Under the pieces are notes generated by a model, which saw only the letters and a list, made by a program, of their open reading frames with translations, was not told where the DNA came from and ran no database searches. Shown one piece after another: positions 1-11,651 of a stretch of DNA of 64,000 nt (position 1 is the stretch's first letter; each line of letters begins with the position of its first letter). Both the position numbers and the translations under genes were made by a program. The DNA is from Knoxdaviesia capensis. Lineage: Eukaryota > Ascomycota > Sordariomycetes > Microascales > Gondwanamycetaceae. Location: the NCBI GenBank assembly GCA_001510575.1, contig LNGK01000007.1:2511593-2575592 (forward strand). Direction: 5' to 3'.

Positions 1-488
1 GAAAACGCGAGATCAAGGAGTCGTAAATGGGCTGTAAAGACCCGTGCTGGGAGAGTGACCAGTAAGTGACACAGGTTGGTGAGATCTTGGCCCTTGCCGA
101 GAAGTATCGATGATGTACCCATTACCATATCCGCTTCCGCCTTGCCTAATCGGGCCAAATAGAAGGACAGCCGCGTGACTAATCAGAGACTGAGGTATAA
201 CCCTAAATAGTTTTGATTAACCCTAACGCATTTATTGCGTTGCCTGGAAGGACACGATAAGACCCTAACGCCCTGACTAAGGAGGTGATGACTAAGGTTT
301 GCGGCCAATATCGAAGCTTTGATCTTTCTCCACCATTTTTTCGCAGTATCGAGTCTTATATTTTGCTCTCCCACATTCTGCTTCAGAGCTATGTGCCTCA
401 ATTCTTATTCCTAAACCTGCATCTCACTTCGTCTGGTTGCTTTCTCTTCACTTCCCCTCCATATTCCACCACCTTTAATTCTCCAGTC
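1..488. other. Upstream region of the V-ATPase subunit A gene
   Basis: No gene is recognised here. It contains two telomere-like motifs (AACCCTAA-type, near 198-208 and 219-228). A perfect 6-bp inverted repeat with a 5-base loop lies at 223-239 (AACGCA / TGCGTT). A pyrimidine-rich stretch runs up to the start codon at 489. An ATG at 285 opens a frame that overlaps the main start codon, so it would act as an upstream ORF if transcription starts before it; no transcription start can be fixed from sequence. Confidence 0.5.
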
Positions 489-3074
489 ATGGCTCCGGTA
501 TGTTGATGTGCTTCCTGTCTTGTTATCGTCTCTGCTTCTGTTTATGTATCTTGTGTTTTTGTTTGGGCGACGAAGCTTTAAAGCACTGGGAACTGCGTCT
601 TTTTTTCCCAGTTTCAGCACCCCGCAAAGCTGAGGACCCCTACAAACGGCGATGTTCGAGAGGTGGTAACTGACCCTCACAACAGAAGCAGGATAGCAAC
701 GGGACCGATGCCCCCCATGTTGGTAAGTGATGCTGAACAGATACTCCGTGCCATTGGGCTCACCGATCGTGGCTTTGGTGGTATATAATGGCTTTTACTG
801 ACTAAAGGTCCTTGGTTTATAGGCAAAATCTTCTCTGTCTCTGGGTGAGTGTAAATATAGCTATCACAGCTAGCAGCGCAGGAGCAGCAATGAGCGATAT
901 ATATCCCCCCATACCGAAAAACCCCTCGAGTGCTAACAGCCATGCTACAGTCCCGTCGTGGTGGCCGAAGACATGATCGGCGTGGCCATGTACGAGTTGG
1001 TAAGAATTAAGCTCTCACCGTCGATGTTGACTACACCGGGTTGTCGCAGTGCTCTAACTTTCTGTCTCTCTCCCTCCTAGGTCCGTGTCGGTCATGACAA
1101 CCTCGTTGGTGAAGTGATTAGAATCTCCGGTGATCAAGCGACCATCCAGGTGTACGAGGAAACCGGTATGGCTGTCCCCTCTTCTGTCTCTGTCGTCTGC
1201 AATTTGTGTTTGTGATCATATGCGTCTCGGCCCTGCACACCCCCCGTTTGTTGCTTCCTTTCCCGGCGTTTGTTTAGTGATCATATCGGGGTCTCCTAGG
1301 CACTCGCTATGTTGCTCTGCTATGTTTTGTCTGTGTTCTAACCTCGGCTCTATTCTATCCAACCCTTAGCTGGTGTCATGGTCGGTGACCCCGTTACGCG
1401 GAGCGGCAAGCCGCTGTCGGTCGAGCTCGGCCCCGGTCTCCTTGACAACATCTACGACGGTATCCAGCGTCCGCTTGCAAAGATCTCCGCCATTTCCGAC
1501 AGCATTTACATTCCCCGTGGAATCTCGACCCCTGCGCTCGACCGCTCCAAGAAGTGGGACTTTACTCCCGTGCTGAAGGTTGGCGACCACATCTCCGGAG
1601 GCGACGTCTGGGGAACCGTGTATGAGAACTCCTTCATCACCATTCACCGTGTTCTTCTTCCTCCCCGTGCCCGCGGTGTGATCACGCGGATAGCCCCCAA
1701 GGGCAGCTACACCGTTATCGACCCCCTCCTGGAGCTCGAGTTCAACGGCGTCAAGACCGAGTACCCCATGATGCAGAGCTGGCCTGTGCGTGTGCCTCGT
1801 CCTACCACCGAGAAGCTGTCGGCCAACCAGCCGTTCGTCGTCGGCCAGCGTGTGCTCGATGCTCTGTTCCCCAGTGTGCAGGGTGGAACTGTGGCCATTC
1901 CCGGCGCTTTCGGCTGCGGCAAGACGGTGATTAGTCAGTCGGTGTCCAAGTTCTCCAACTCGGATGTCATCGTCTACGTCGGTTGTGGAGAGCGTGGAAA
2001 CGAGATGGCTGAAGTGTTGAAGGATTTCCCCGAGCTGACCATCGAGGTCGACGGCCGCCGCGAGCCCATCATGAAGCGCACCACCCTGATCGCCAACACC
2101 TCCAACATGCCTGTGGCTGCCCGTGAAGCCTCGATCTACACCGGTATCACTGTGGCCGAGTACTTCCGTGACCAGGGCCTGAACGTGGCCATGATGGCTG
2201 ACTCTTCGTCTCGTTGGGCCGAGGCCCTTCGTGAAATCTCCGGTCGTCTGGGAGAAATGCCTGCTGACCAGGGTTTCCCCGCTTATCTCAGTGCCAAGCT
2301 GGCCAGCTTCTACGAGCGTGCCGGTAAGGTTGTGTCCTTGGGCTCGCCCGAGCGCGAGGGCAGTGTCAGCATTGTCGGAGCCGTGTCCCCGCCCGGTGGT
2401 GATTTCGCCGATCCCGTCACGACGGCCACTCTCGGTATCGTGCAGGTGTTCTGGGGTCTCGACAAGAAGCTTGCGCAGCGCAAGCATTTCCCTTCGATCA
2501 ACACCTCCCTCAGCTACAGCAAGTACACCATGGTGCTGGACCGGTGGTACGAGCACGAGCTGCCCGATTTCCCCAGACTCCGTGACCGCATTCGCCAGCT
2601 GCTGTCCGACTCGGAAGAACTCGACCAGGTCGTGCAGCTCGTCGGAAAGAGCGCGCTGTCGGACCCCGACAAGATCACGCTCGATATGGCTGTGCTCCTC
2701 AAGGAGGATTTCCTGCAACAGAACGGATACTCCGACTACGACCAGTTCTGTCCTCTGTGGAAGACTGAGTGGATGATGAAGCTGATGGTTGGCTTCCACG
2801 ACGAGGCCCAGAAGGCTGTTGCCCAGGGCCATACCTGGTCTCGCGTGCGTGAGGCTACGGCGGAACTCCAGGGCCAGCTGAGACAGCTGAAGTTCGAGGT
2901 TCCCACCGATGGCCAGGACGTCATCTGCAAGAGAGTAAGTTCTTTTTCTGGTGCCCGACGTTCATTGCTGTTCAGTTTGTGTACTAACAACGTCCCCCCC
3001 TTTCTCTTCCTTTACAGTACGAGGCCATCCAGCAGTCGATGCTGGAGAAGTTTGCCGCCGTTACCGACGAGTAG
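489..3074 (+). CDS. vma1: V-type proton ATPase catalytic subunit A
   Basis: This is the catalytic A subunit of the V1 sector, which hydrolyses ATP to drive proton pumping into vacuoles and endosomes. Seven exons are inferred: 489-497, 686-722, 823-844, 951-999, 1081-1165, 1370-2934 and 3018-3074. Together they give 607 residues, normal for the family. The first exon encodes only three residues, and phases agree across all junctions. The product shows GKIFSVSG near the N-terminus, the Walker A loop GAFGCGKT at about residues 246-253, and the DSSSRWAEALRE segment of the nucleotide site. The large exon is uninterrupted and closely matches fungal vma-1. There is no intein in the P-loop region, unlike budding yeast VMA1. 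It converges on the phosphodiesterase gene, with 361 bp between the stop codons. Gene identity is very secure; the micro-exon borders at the 5' end are inferred from phase and consensus. Confidence 0.97.
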
Positions 3075-3435
3075 GGGCTTTTCCCGGCTATGTTGTTGGT
3101 TCGTCCGTTTGCGTTTTTGAGAGGATAGGTTGTTTTCTTCCGAACATTTGCTCGTCAATCACGAGCATCATGGCTTTCAGTTTATATCTCGATTTTTGTT
3201 GTTATGTTTGTGTTCTTTTTTTTCTCATGTATTTCCTTGCTTACTCCTGTTTTTTTTTCTTTTCTTCGTTTATATAAACAACTTGGTCTTACAAGAATCC
3301 TGTCTGTCGTCAACTCCTTGAATATCGCCGTGGTTTGAGTTGAACGATCTCTATTGCCTTCTAGCTATGTACAAGAGGGGAGGATGTCCCCGGCATTATC
3401 ATGTCCTGTAAGTGGTTCCAAGTGTTCACATTTGC
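3075..3435. other. Convergent 3' region between two genes
   Basis: This is the shared terminator region of two convergent genes. It is T-rich, with runs near 3217-3226 and 3249-3260 and a TATATAA at about 3272, as expected for fungal 3' processing signals. No coding potential is seen. Confidence 0.5.
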
Positions 3436-5696
3436 TTACGCCTTTCTCTTCAGTTCGTTATAGCGGCGGTGCAGATACTTGATAGCCTCGGGGTTTTCAC
3501 CCAAGAACATCAGCGTATCCTTGATCACCGGGTCCTCGCAATCAGCAGAGTCATCGCCAACACCAATATGGCGCTGCAGCTCCCGGCGGCGGAACTGCAG
3601 ACCCGGCTCGGGCTTATAGCAGTTGTTCTCGGCACGGCCGCCTCTCATGGCGCAAACCTCGGCCTTTGCGCAGTCGGCATCGCACGAGCCGTTGTCCGGG
3701 TCAGCACCGTACTCGGCGCCGATCCAGCCGCGGCGCTTGCGCAGCATGAAAGCGTCCAGGGCCGAGGCGTTGCGCTGGAAGTACTCGGTCACGCTGTGCC
3801 AGAAGGCCGGGGTGAGCTCGGCGGTCGGGTCGGTGACCGGGGGAGACGCCAGCGGGCCGTAGGTCTCCTTGGCGCTGTAGTAGCGGGTCCAGCGCGGCTC
3901 GGTCTGGTAGGTGGGGTCCTCCATGTCGGCGATGTAGGTGATGGAGTCGCGCACGGCAAAGGTGGCGGGATCGAGCTCGTACACGCGGAAGGCCGGCATG
4001 CCGCTGGTTGGCACCAGCGACGGGGCGATGTACGACACGGCCAGGGCGCCGGCGGCGGTCTGCTTGGCGTAGTCGCGGTACGAGATGGTGAAGTGGTCGA
4101 CGTGGGTGTGGCCGAAGAACATGGCGGCAATGACGCCGGAGTCGGCGTAGCGGGCGATGACCTGGTCGAGGTAGTTGCTCTGGTCGAGGAAGGCGTCGTG
4201 GTGGCCGGGCGGCAGGTGGCCGATGATGAGCACGCGGTCGCCGGCGGCCTCGGCGTCGGCGAGCTCGGCGGCGAGCCAGACGACCATGTTGTTGGGGTCG
4301 CGCTCGAGCGGGTCGGTGTACAGGTGGTAGTTCTGGATGTACAGCATGTTGGTGTTGAGCGAGACGACGCGCAGCTTGGAGCCGGCGACGCGGGCGGAGT
4401 AGGTGCCGGTGGCGCGCGCCGAGGTGGTCTGCGCGGAGGAGGCGCCGCCGAGCCACTGCTGCCACGAGGCGGCGACGCGCTGGTACACCCAGGCGGAGTC
4501 GGAGCCGCGCGAGTTGGGCAGGAAGGCGTTGGACGGGTGGGCCTCGTGGTTGCCGACGGTGCCGTACACGAGCGGGAGGTACTTGTTCATCATGTCGTAG
4601 GCGGAGGTGACTGGATACACGGGGTTAGTCTCTCGGGTGACTTGGTGTGGGGGGGGGAGGGAAGACATACTGGCCATCTCGTTGTACGGCTGCGACGTGT
4701 TCCACAGCGCGTGGTCGACAATGTCGCCGGTGAAGATGGCGAACTTGACGTCGGGGACCAGCTCGTTGATGGCGCGGTACATGCTCTCCTCCAGCGAGGC
4801 CGGGGTGTCGCAGTTGTGGTCGCCGTTGGGGCCGGCCGGAGACGGGCTGGTTCCGGGGGCGTCGGCGGGGGTGTATGCGCTGGTGTTGTTCGGTTAGCTT
4901 TTCTTTTCCTTTTTTGCGGTTTTCTTTGGGGATGGGGTATACACGGGAACGGCTTACCGGCAGCAGATCGGCTTGGTGCAGTTCGTAGTCGACCCGGCCT
5001 CATAGTGGTGGTCGATGTGGATATCCGACAGATGCACGATGCGGATGGGCGGGAGAGTCGCCGGGGCCGGAGCCACGGCGGGCTTCTTGGCGGGGAGGGC
5101 CGGCAGCGGGACCTTCCACTTGGTGACCTCGGGGAAGTCGCACAGGCCGAGGAAGTTTGCGCAGAACAGCTGGCTGGTCTTCGAGCCGGGCTTGAGCTGG
5201 CGCAGGCGGGCGGCGATCACGGGGCCCTCGTTGGCGATGGTGCCGTCGCAGACGTCGTCGTCCATGGACTTTTCATAGGGTTAGGGTTAGGGTTAGGGTT
5301 GTTGTGCGTGTGTATGCAGAAGGAGGTACTGACAGTAAGACTACGGCAGATGAACTGCAGGGTGGAGACAAACTGGTCGTCGCCGAACAGGGCGATGCCG
5401 GAGAGATACAGCAGAATCACCTAGACACTCTCCTGTTAGGATCTTAGGGTTACGGTGTAAGTGTATGTAATGGAGCTACAAACCTTGCACCCGAAGCACG
5501 ACGCGCCGTCCTTGATCTTGTCGATGATATACTTGGCATCGTCGATCAGATCACGGGTCTCAAGCGTGAGCGGCGGGTCATCCAGGGAGACCAGGTCTCT
5601 CGGGGTGGTCTCGGAGCCGGGGATGTCGGCGACGGCCGCGGCCGCGCCGAAGCGCAACAGGGCGGTCGCGGCGACGAGGAACGACGACACGCGCAT
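3436..5696 (-). CDS. Secreted acid sphingomyelinase-like phosphodiesterase with saposin B domain
   Basis: Predicted secreted or vacuolar metallophosphoesterase of the acid sphingomyelinase family, which cleaves sphingomyelin-type phosphodiesters. Five exons: 5484-5696, 5334-5420, 4958-5268, 4671-4879 and 3436-4610, coding 664 residues with consistent phases. The N-terminus (MRVSSFLVAATALLRFG) is a signal peptide. Exons 1-3 encode a cysteine-rich saposin B-like segment, with CFGCK at the exon 1/2 junction. The metal-binding motifs of the calcineurin-like fold follow in order: LSDIHID (about residue 180), GDIVDH, GNHEAHP (about 292), GHLPPGHH and GHTHVDHF (about 440). The C-terminus ends in a basic KRKA. 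Fungi lack sphingomyelin, so the natural substrate is probably another phospholipid or sphingolipid (inference). The intron at 5269-5333 contains telomeric repeats. Confidence 0.93.
5278..5300 (-). repeat. Interstitial telomeric repeat inside an intron
   Basis: Three and a half copies of TTAGGG on the plus strand, read as CCCTAA on the coding strand. They lie within the 65-nt intron 5269-5333 of the phosphodiesterase gene. On the transcript the array lies about 10-30 nt before the AAAAG acceptor. It supplies several overlapping CTAAC branch-site motifs and the pyrimidines between them. Confidence 0.9.
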
Positions 5697-8261
5697 CTTG
5701 GCGGAGCAAACGGGAGAGCCGGGAACTCAAAGGGCTAGGGAGGGTGAAATGGGCCAAGCAGACGTGGGTGGGGGGGGAAGTCTAACCTGGGAGTGGGCGA
5801 GAGCTGCTGCATCTCTTGGGACGATGAGTGCCGGGCCAGGCGCGGGTCTTATATTCTCCGAAGAACGGTTCCGACGGACGGTACTGAGTCTCTCTTATTG
5901 GAACTACACCCATTTTTATCTCACACTCTACCCCAGGAACAGAGAACACCGGTGTTGCAGGAGACAAACGCCTCTTTTCCTGTTGTTTGTGCCATGAGGA
6001 AAAGGCGTCCCGCGCTGGCGGGTGATTCGCTGGCGGCCGGCGGCGCAATTCAGCCGGATTCTACCAACCAGAGGATTGAACGGCGCCATGCAATCTGCAT
6101 CAAAAACGCGAACTTGGAAGTGGGAGAAGGCACAATGCGATTGTACGGGGACCATGCGATGCGTATCTGCGCATGTGAAGATCTCCAAAAAAGGTGAGGG
6201 ATGGGAAAAGCAGGGAGAGAGAGAGAGGGTAAAGGTTGGGGTCTTGCAAGCGAAGGGAACGTGAGTTCACGAGATCTCGCGATGGCTCTCGCTCCTAGTT
6301 GTTCTGGAAGGGTCCGTTTGCCTTCCCTGGACTCATGGCGAACGACCAACTCTAACGCAAGGCCGTGGCGTTTTGTGTACTTAATTTCTTTTATTTTCCA
6401 GCTTGTAGGGAGGGAAAGGGAAAGAGAGTGCGCGGTTTGGGCTGAGGATTGTCGAGATTCGGGGGCGGCCCGCCAGCGCTTAGACGCGGACCCTAACCCT
6501 AGTCACCACTGCACCACCCTCCCCACCACCATCGACAACGTGCGACGATGCGACTGTGCAGACAGAACGAACGAAAACTTACCGAATCCTGGGCCACCTA
6601 CGATCACTGTGCCTCAGTAATGCAAAGTGCAAGTTCACCCATCGGCAAGCTTGGAGCTATCTCGATGCAACCATATGAATTTCACGGTGGTGGCCCAATC
6701 AGACTGCGCGATCATGCACATGCTCGGGCGGGAATCCAAAAGGTCAAGCTTTGGGGGTCCCACCGACGGCTTGTTCTTTGCTGGACTTCGCAGAATAATG
6801 AGTCTGGGCTTGTTTTGGGGTGCTTTTACGCGAGCTTAAGATAGACTCGGAATCAAGCGTATTCTCTCTGGAATAGCAGAATTGCCCGTGCCGAGAGACG
6901 GCTCCTTTGAGCGCTCTCGTTTAGATTTGGGGCGGTCATATCAACGTCACGTTCACGGCATTGGCCATCTCAAACAGATGAGCAGAATCCATCCCGGGTG
7001 CCTGACAAGCGAGCATCGTTCAACCTTCCCTCCCCAATGTACGTGCCACTGCCCAGACACACAAAGTCCCTTTGCACGTCCCGAAGCAGGCCCCCCCCAA
7101 TTCCACCCTCAACGGGAGCCCACGTGCACCGACAGCCTCTCACATCACGCCCAGAGGGTGGTGGTGCATGCACAGACATATGCAGAGGACGAAGACGAAG
7201 AGAAGAACGACTGCTTCAGCCGAGGTCCCACCCGTGCAGCAAACCCCCCAGCCAGGCCTAGCCCCGGGGCGACGGACCCACCGCCCTTCGGTGACCAAGC
7301 CCGGATTGATCGGCTGAGCCCTGGCCGATCACCGGTGGGGGCTGCATGTCGCCAAACCCGGAGGGAGGTCGGGAAGGAGACATGACGAACACACACGAAC
7401 TGCATGTAACACACACAAGCGATGAGCAGCAGGGGCAAACGTGTTCGTTATACGGGAACCAGCAAGTCAAATGAGAAAAAAGAGAATCCCAACCTAGTTC
7501 GCGCGGGGGTATCTAGCGACCTGTGGACCGAAGGCGCACCAAAGAAAACAGAACAAACCGGGAAAAAAGCAACCTCCAACCATGGAGAATCTCCCCCACC
7601 AAAAACCCCGAACGCATACAAACACAAAAAGAAGAGACCCGAGCCGGTCATGCCGCAGGTGAGCGCCGAGCCATCGTTACCGAACCATGCATAGTAGAGA
7701 AAAAAAAGGAAACCAATACCCCCCGGCCCATCGTCTGTTTCCTGTTTGGTCTGACCGATGGGCAATATAAACGAGATCTGGCGCGGAGAGAGACAAAATC
7801 TCCCGGAGAAAAAAAAAAGAAATCAAGCAGGCACATAAAACACACGAACATATCCCAAGAGAACCAAAATACAACCACGGAACACCAAATACCCATGAAC
7901 AAACGCGCATGTGCCCCGGACTGTGGGGGCGGTCATTTATCATAGACCTCCGTCTTTAGAAACAAACGCAAGAAGAGAGGGAGGAACGGAAAACGTGATA
8001 GGACGAGGGAGAAAGAGGAACGAAGAAATGCAAAAAGGGTACTAAAACTAGAATAAGCGAGGTATTGACGATTGCCTGAGGGGAGAGAACGGAGGCAACT
8101 TGGGCGAGAATCCTAGGAGCACCTCTCCGCAATGCGGAGGAGCAATGAAAATGAGTGAATGATACTGATGATGGCGGGGTAGGAACCTGAAGCCAAACAT
8201 CGTGAGAATCCCTGACGAAACTCCGGAGAAGGGGTCATGGGAGAAGTGTGAGTCGGGGAAA
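5697..8261. other. Intergenic region
   Basis: This holds the promoter of the phosphodiesterase gene and the 3' flank of the RFTS-domain gene. Short open frames exist on both strands, but none shows recognisable family motifs or conserved composition. A telomere-like motif (ACCCTAACCCTAG) sits at about 6490-6502. Purine-rich low-complexity DNA fills about 7440-7880. I see no supportable gene. Confidence 0.4.
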
Positions 8262-10724
8262 TCAGAACAGATACGCCCGCTTGATCTCGTTCGGGTGCGG
8301 CTCGGGCGCGCCGTCGCTCTGCTGCTTCTTCTTCTCGGCCATCGCGCGGATCTTATCCAGGAGATGGCTAGATTCAAGGGAAAAGGAAGACGGGAGACGT
8401 TAGTAAACACACAAATTAAGGGGGGGGGGACATAAGAGGGCGCATGCACATACTTGACGGGGGTGTTATTCTCCCGGCCCTCCGAAAGCGCCAGATTGAC
8501 GATATCAGCCTGTCTGCGATGCATGGCAACGTGCTCCGAGACGAGCTGCTGGCCGTCGGGGCTGTCAGCTCTAGCCACCACGTAGTCGCAGCCGAGCTGT
8601 CTGCACGACCACGATCCATCCGAGCCGCGGCCGTCGAACATCGGCAGCTTCTGCGACCGCACCACGAGCCGCATCGGCTCCTTCGTCGCGCGGATATCGG
8701 TGTTTTCAGTGTCCGCCTCGCTCTCGTCGGACTCTGGGTCGTTATCAATCACCAGCGGTCCGGCCACATCGTCGTCGGTGCCCACCGAGTCGAGCATCGC
8801 GCTGTCGTCGTCTCCCGTGTCCTGGGCGCCCGGCGAGCTGTGCACGCGACGGCGGCGGAGGCGCTGCACAATGGAGTCATCCGAGTCCGACGCCGTGCGC
8901 TTGCGCGCGTTGTCGACAACACGCAGCTGGGATACCTTGCCCGAGACCCGCTGCCCGGCAGTTCGCGGATCCGCGCCCGGGGCCTTACCCGCGTTGGGCC
9001 GAGTGATCTGCGACGTGCTGAACGTCGGCGCATTGCCCATAGGAATCGCTTCCGGCCAGTGGGTCGGTCTCGAGGGGGTGTAACGCTCAAGGAAGACCTT
9101 GGTGTTGTTGACGGCCGGCTTGAGATTGCCGCCGGGATGCATGATCTTTTTCCGCAGCTGCAGCTGGCCCAGCACCTCAGCGCGTGTCCGGCTGAAAGAA
9201 AGGCCCGTCACCGGGTTAAGGGACGCGGCCTTCAACTGCTGATACATGTTCGACTGGTGCCAGAGATGGGCATGCTCGGCATCACCGTCCATCCGCTCCA
9301 AAATACCGACAGAGTAAAACGAAAACAGCTCGCGGGCCACCGCATACTCCTTCATGCGACAGCCCATCCACATCTTGCTAACCATCTTGGACAGCACGAG
9401 AGTTTCCACCTGAAAGTGGGATTCTTCTATGAGTCCCATCAGTCGCTTGTAGATGAGGTCAAGGACTGTGGAATCGGCCGGATCTATCGGGATGTTGATT
9501 CCCACAGTGCTGATTTCCGTGCTGGAGAGAGAGCGCGACTCGGAATCTCCGCGGCTGGGGGAACCCTGCTTCATCGGGGGGTACTTCTGGCGGGCCTTGA
9601 CTCTGTGGCCAAGTGCAGGTCTGGTCTTCGGCGGCGATGGCGCGTTGTACTTGACAAGCCCATCGTCTTCGTACTGGAGGCCCCGCTTCTAGATGATTGA
9701 GAAAGATGAAGTTTATGTCAGCTGAGCGAACTCGATCGAGGCAATAAACAACACAGTCGCCGCGGGTTGTGAATCATGGTGTTGGGGGGGAGCTAGACGA
9801 ACATGGAGCATTTTCACAAGCGAATAGAAGGGTGTCTTATCCCATTCCAACGAGTGCGAATCGTTGTGGAAGTGAGCCATTAGGAAAGGAGAATGTTTCA
9901 TGCAGAGTTGAGTGAGCTCGGGAAGAAACAAGGGGTTGCCCAATCTCTGGGCGTACTGGAGGAAGGATAACAAGCCGGTTAGAATCGTGCGGTTTGGCCA
10001 TGATGGAAAAAGTCACGGTCTCGAGATGAATCATACCTGGATGAGGACCACCTCAGAGTTGGGGTATTTAGACTTGCGCTCCGATCGGCGAGAGAAGGGC
10101 GGGACGAAATCCTGGTGGATGTTCATGACTGTGTAATACAGGGTGATTGCCTCTTCCATATCGTTGAAGACGTCGCGGTATTCGGGAGAAGGGTCGGTGA
10201 CCAGGAAATAGCCATACTCGCTCGCGGCCCAAAGAGACGGCCCTTCGTCACCGATTCCTATCGACATTCGTACGGCCGTGACCTGGACGTAAACGGGCTT
10301 GCGCACCCGAGCCGGGTTGATCACTGGAGAGATGCAGGGAGAAGCAAACGGTTAGCTGGTGAGCGCGGGCGCGGGGAGTTCTGTGTGATTCACGCGCAGA
10401 ACAAACGCGGTGGTGGGGTACATAGTCCAACAAAAGCTGGGCGGGGGAAAAGCCGGAAGCCAGCAACTTACCATGAGCGGCCTGGGCGTGATTCTTAAGA
10501 TCCACAGTCACTCGGCCACGCAGAATGAACGGGCCACGGGCCTGCACTCGCAGGAGACTCTCAATGTATCTACCATCGCGGCCGATGACCAGAGCGTCGG
10601 AGAGCTTATATTCGGGCCAGAATTCGTCTCGGCTAGAGATATCAACAGGTTTGAACAGCTCCGTTTCCGGTGCATATCGCAACGGGACCGCCGGCAGCGG
10701 TGGGTTGTCCTGATCGGCTTCCAT
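8262..10724 (-). CDS. DNMT1-type RFTS (replication foci) domain protein with C-terminal zinc finger
   Basis: Nuclear protein without a methyltransferase domain that carries the replication-foci targeting fold known from DNMT1. Five exons: 10472-10724, 10037-10323, 9803-9955, 8454-9688 and 8262-8367, coding 677 residues with phases that agree. The N-terminal half has the RFTS-like run SIGIGDEGPSLW followed by YGYFLVTDPSPEY (about residues 105-133). The middle is low-complexity, with basic RLRRRR and acidic clusters. Near residues 590-620 is a likely C2H2 zinc finger (C-x4-C, then H-x3-H). The extreme C-terminus has a conserved NHLLDKIRAM segment. In fission yeast and Neurospora, RFTS plus zinc finger is the architecture of Raf2/DIM-7, subunits of the histone H3K9 methyltransferase ligase complex. 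Equivalence is inference; the domain call is stronger. Confidence 0.8.
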
Positions 10725-11651
10725 CGAGACAGGTTCAGAAAAACGGAAGCTGACTCGAGTGGAGGAGAGAATCGGTGACGATGGAGGGGGGAAAGGAAGA
10801 GGAATTGAGAACGGGACAAAGCTTTGGAGAAATGCAATAAATAGGTATATAAAGGGCGTCACAATCACTCGTATTATCAGGGCTTAGTAACAGCAGTAGA
10901 TAAGGCAATAAGATAGTCAAAATGAAAAAGAGAAAAAGAGGTAAATAGGCGTATAGGAGGTTGTATCACAATATTATGAAAACTAAAGGTGGGATGTTAG
11001 AGGTTAAGATGTTGATATTGAAGCAGTTTAAAATCGTGCGGATTCAGTTCAGGGTTTGAATGGAAGTGCTGGGAGGGACAACCCTAAGACCCTAAAGTAA
11101 CTGACAGCTGCCACCAGCTGGCCCCACTTAAATGGTTTTTTTTTCTTTTTTTTTCTTAAAGCTAACTCAGTGATTTTTCTCCCTAATGGAGGCAGACAGA
11201 AAAAAAAAAAAAAAAAACCTGTCGATATCTCCATACACTCTTTTGATCAATACACTATTGACCTTTTCCCCCCATTTCAAGGAACTGTATTTTTGTGCGT
11301 GTGTTGGACTACATTTCTTTTCTGTTATTATTTTTGCTGCTGTTCTGACCCGCACACCCGTTTTCTTCCTTCTGTAACCTCTTCTCTCTGACATTCATTT
11401 CTTAGCTTTTTGCGATTCAGTTCATCCTCGCTTCACTACCTCACTACTGACATCTTCGTGACCACTTCTGGGCCGTTCTTCTCTTGTCTGTTCCTTCAAC
11501 TCAGTTCGAAAAGTGTTCCCCTGTGCAGCCTGCATCTCATTTTTCCCTTTCTTCCTCATCTATCACCACCCCCTTCCTCCCTCTCAGCTTCTCCGGCCCC
11601 CACGTGTCTTTCTAATCCAGTTGGATGCGGCTCGGCAGATCTCTTCTCAAG
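10725..11651. other. Divergent promoter region
   Basis: This lies between the RFTS-domain gene (-) and the pseudouridine synthase gene (+), so it probably holds both promoters. It contains an A18-type homopolymer at about 11199-11217 and a long CT-rich tract from about 11400 to 11600 just before the plus-strand start. CCCTAA-like motifs occur near 11080-11095. No coding sequence is recognised. Confidence 0.45.

Noticed and set aside
1900..1930. Intein insertion site in the V-ATPase P-loop region
   Set aside because: The P-loop region reads through without interruption, so no intein is present.
1366..2832. 488-codon minus-strand open frame
   Set aside because: It is the antisense shadow of the V-ATPase large exon; its residues show no family pattern and the sense frame is a near-perfect V-ATPase A.
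5278..5300. Chromosome end
   Set aside because: The TTAGGG array is short, internal to a gene and followed by more than 58 kb of sequence. It is interstitial.
3412..5424. 670-codon plus-strand open frame
   Set aside because: It is antisense to the phosphodiesterase gene, whose sense frames carry all metal-binding motifs. The Gly/Val-rich product is an artefact of high GC.
8444..9700. 418-codon plus-strand open frame
   Set aside because: It is the antisense shadow of exon 4 of the RFTS-domain gene, with no recognisable motifs.
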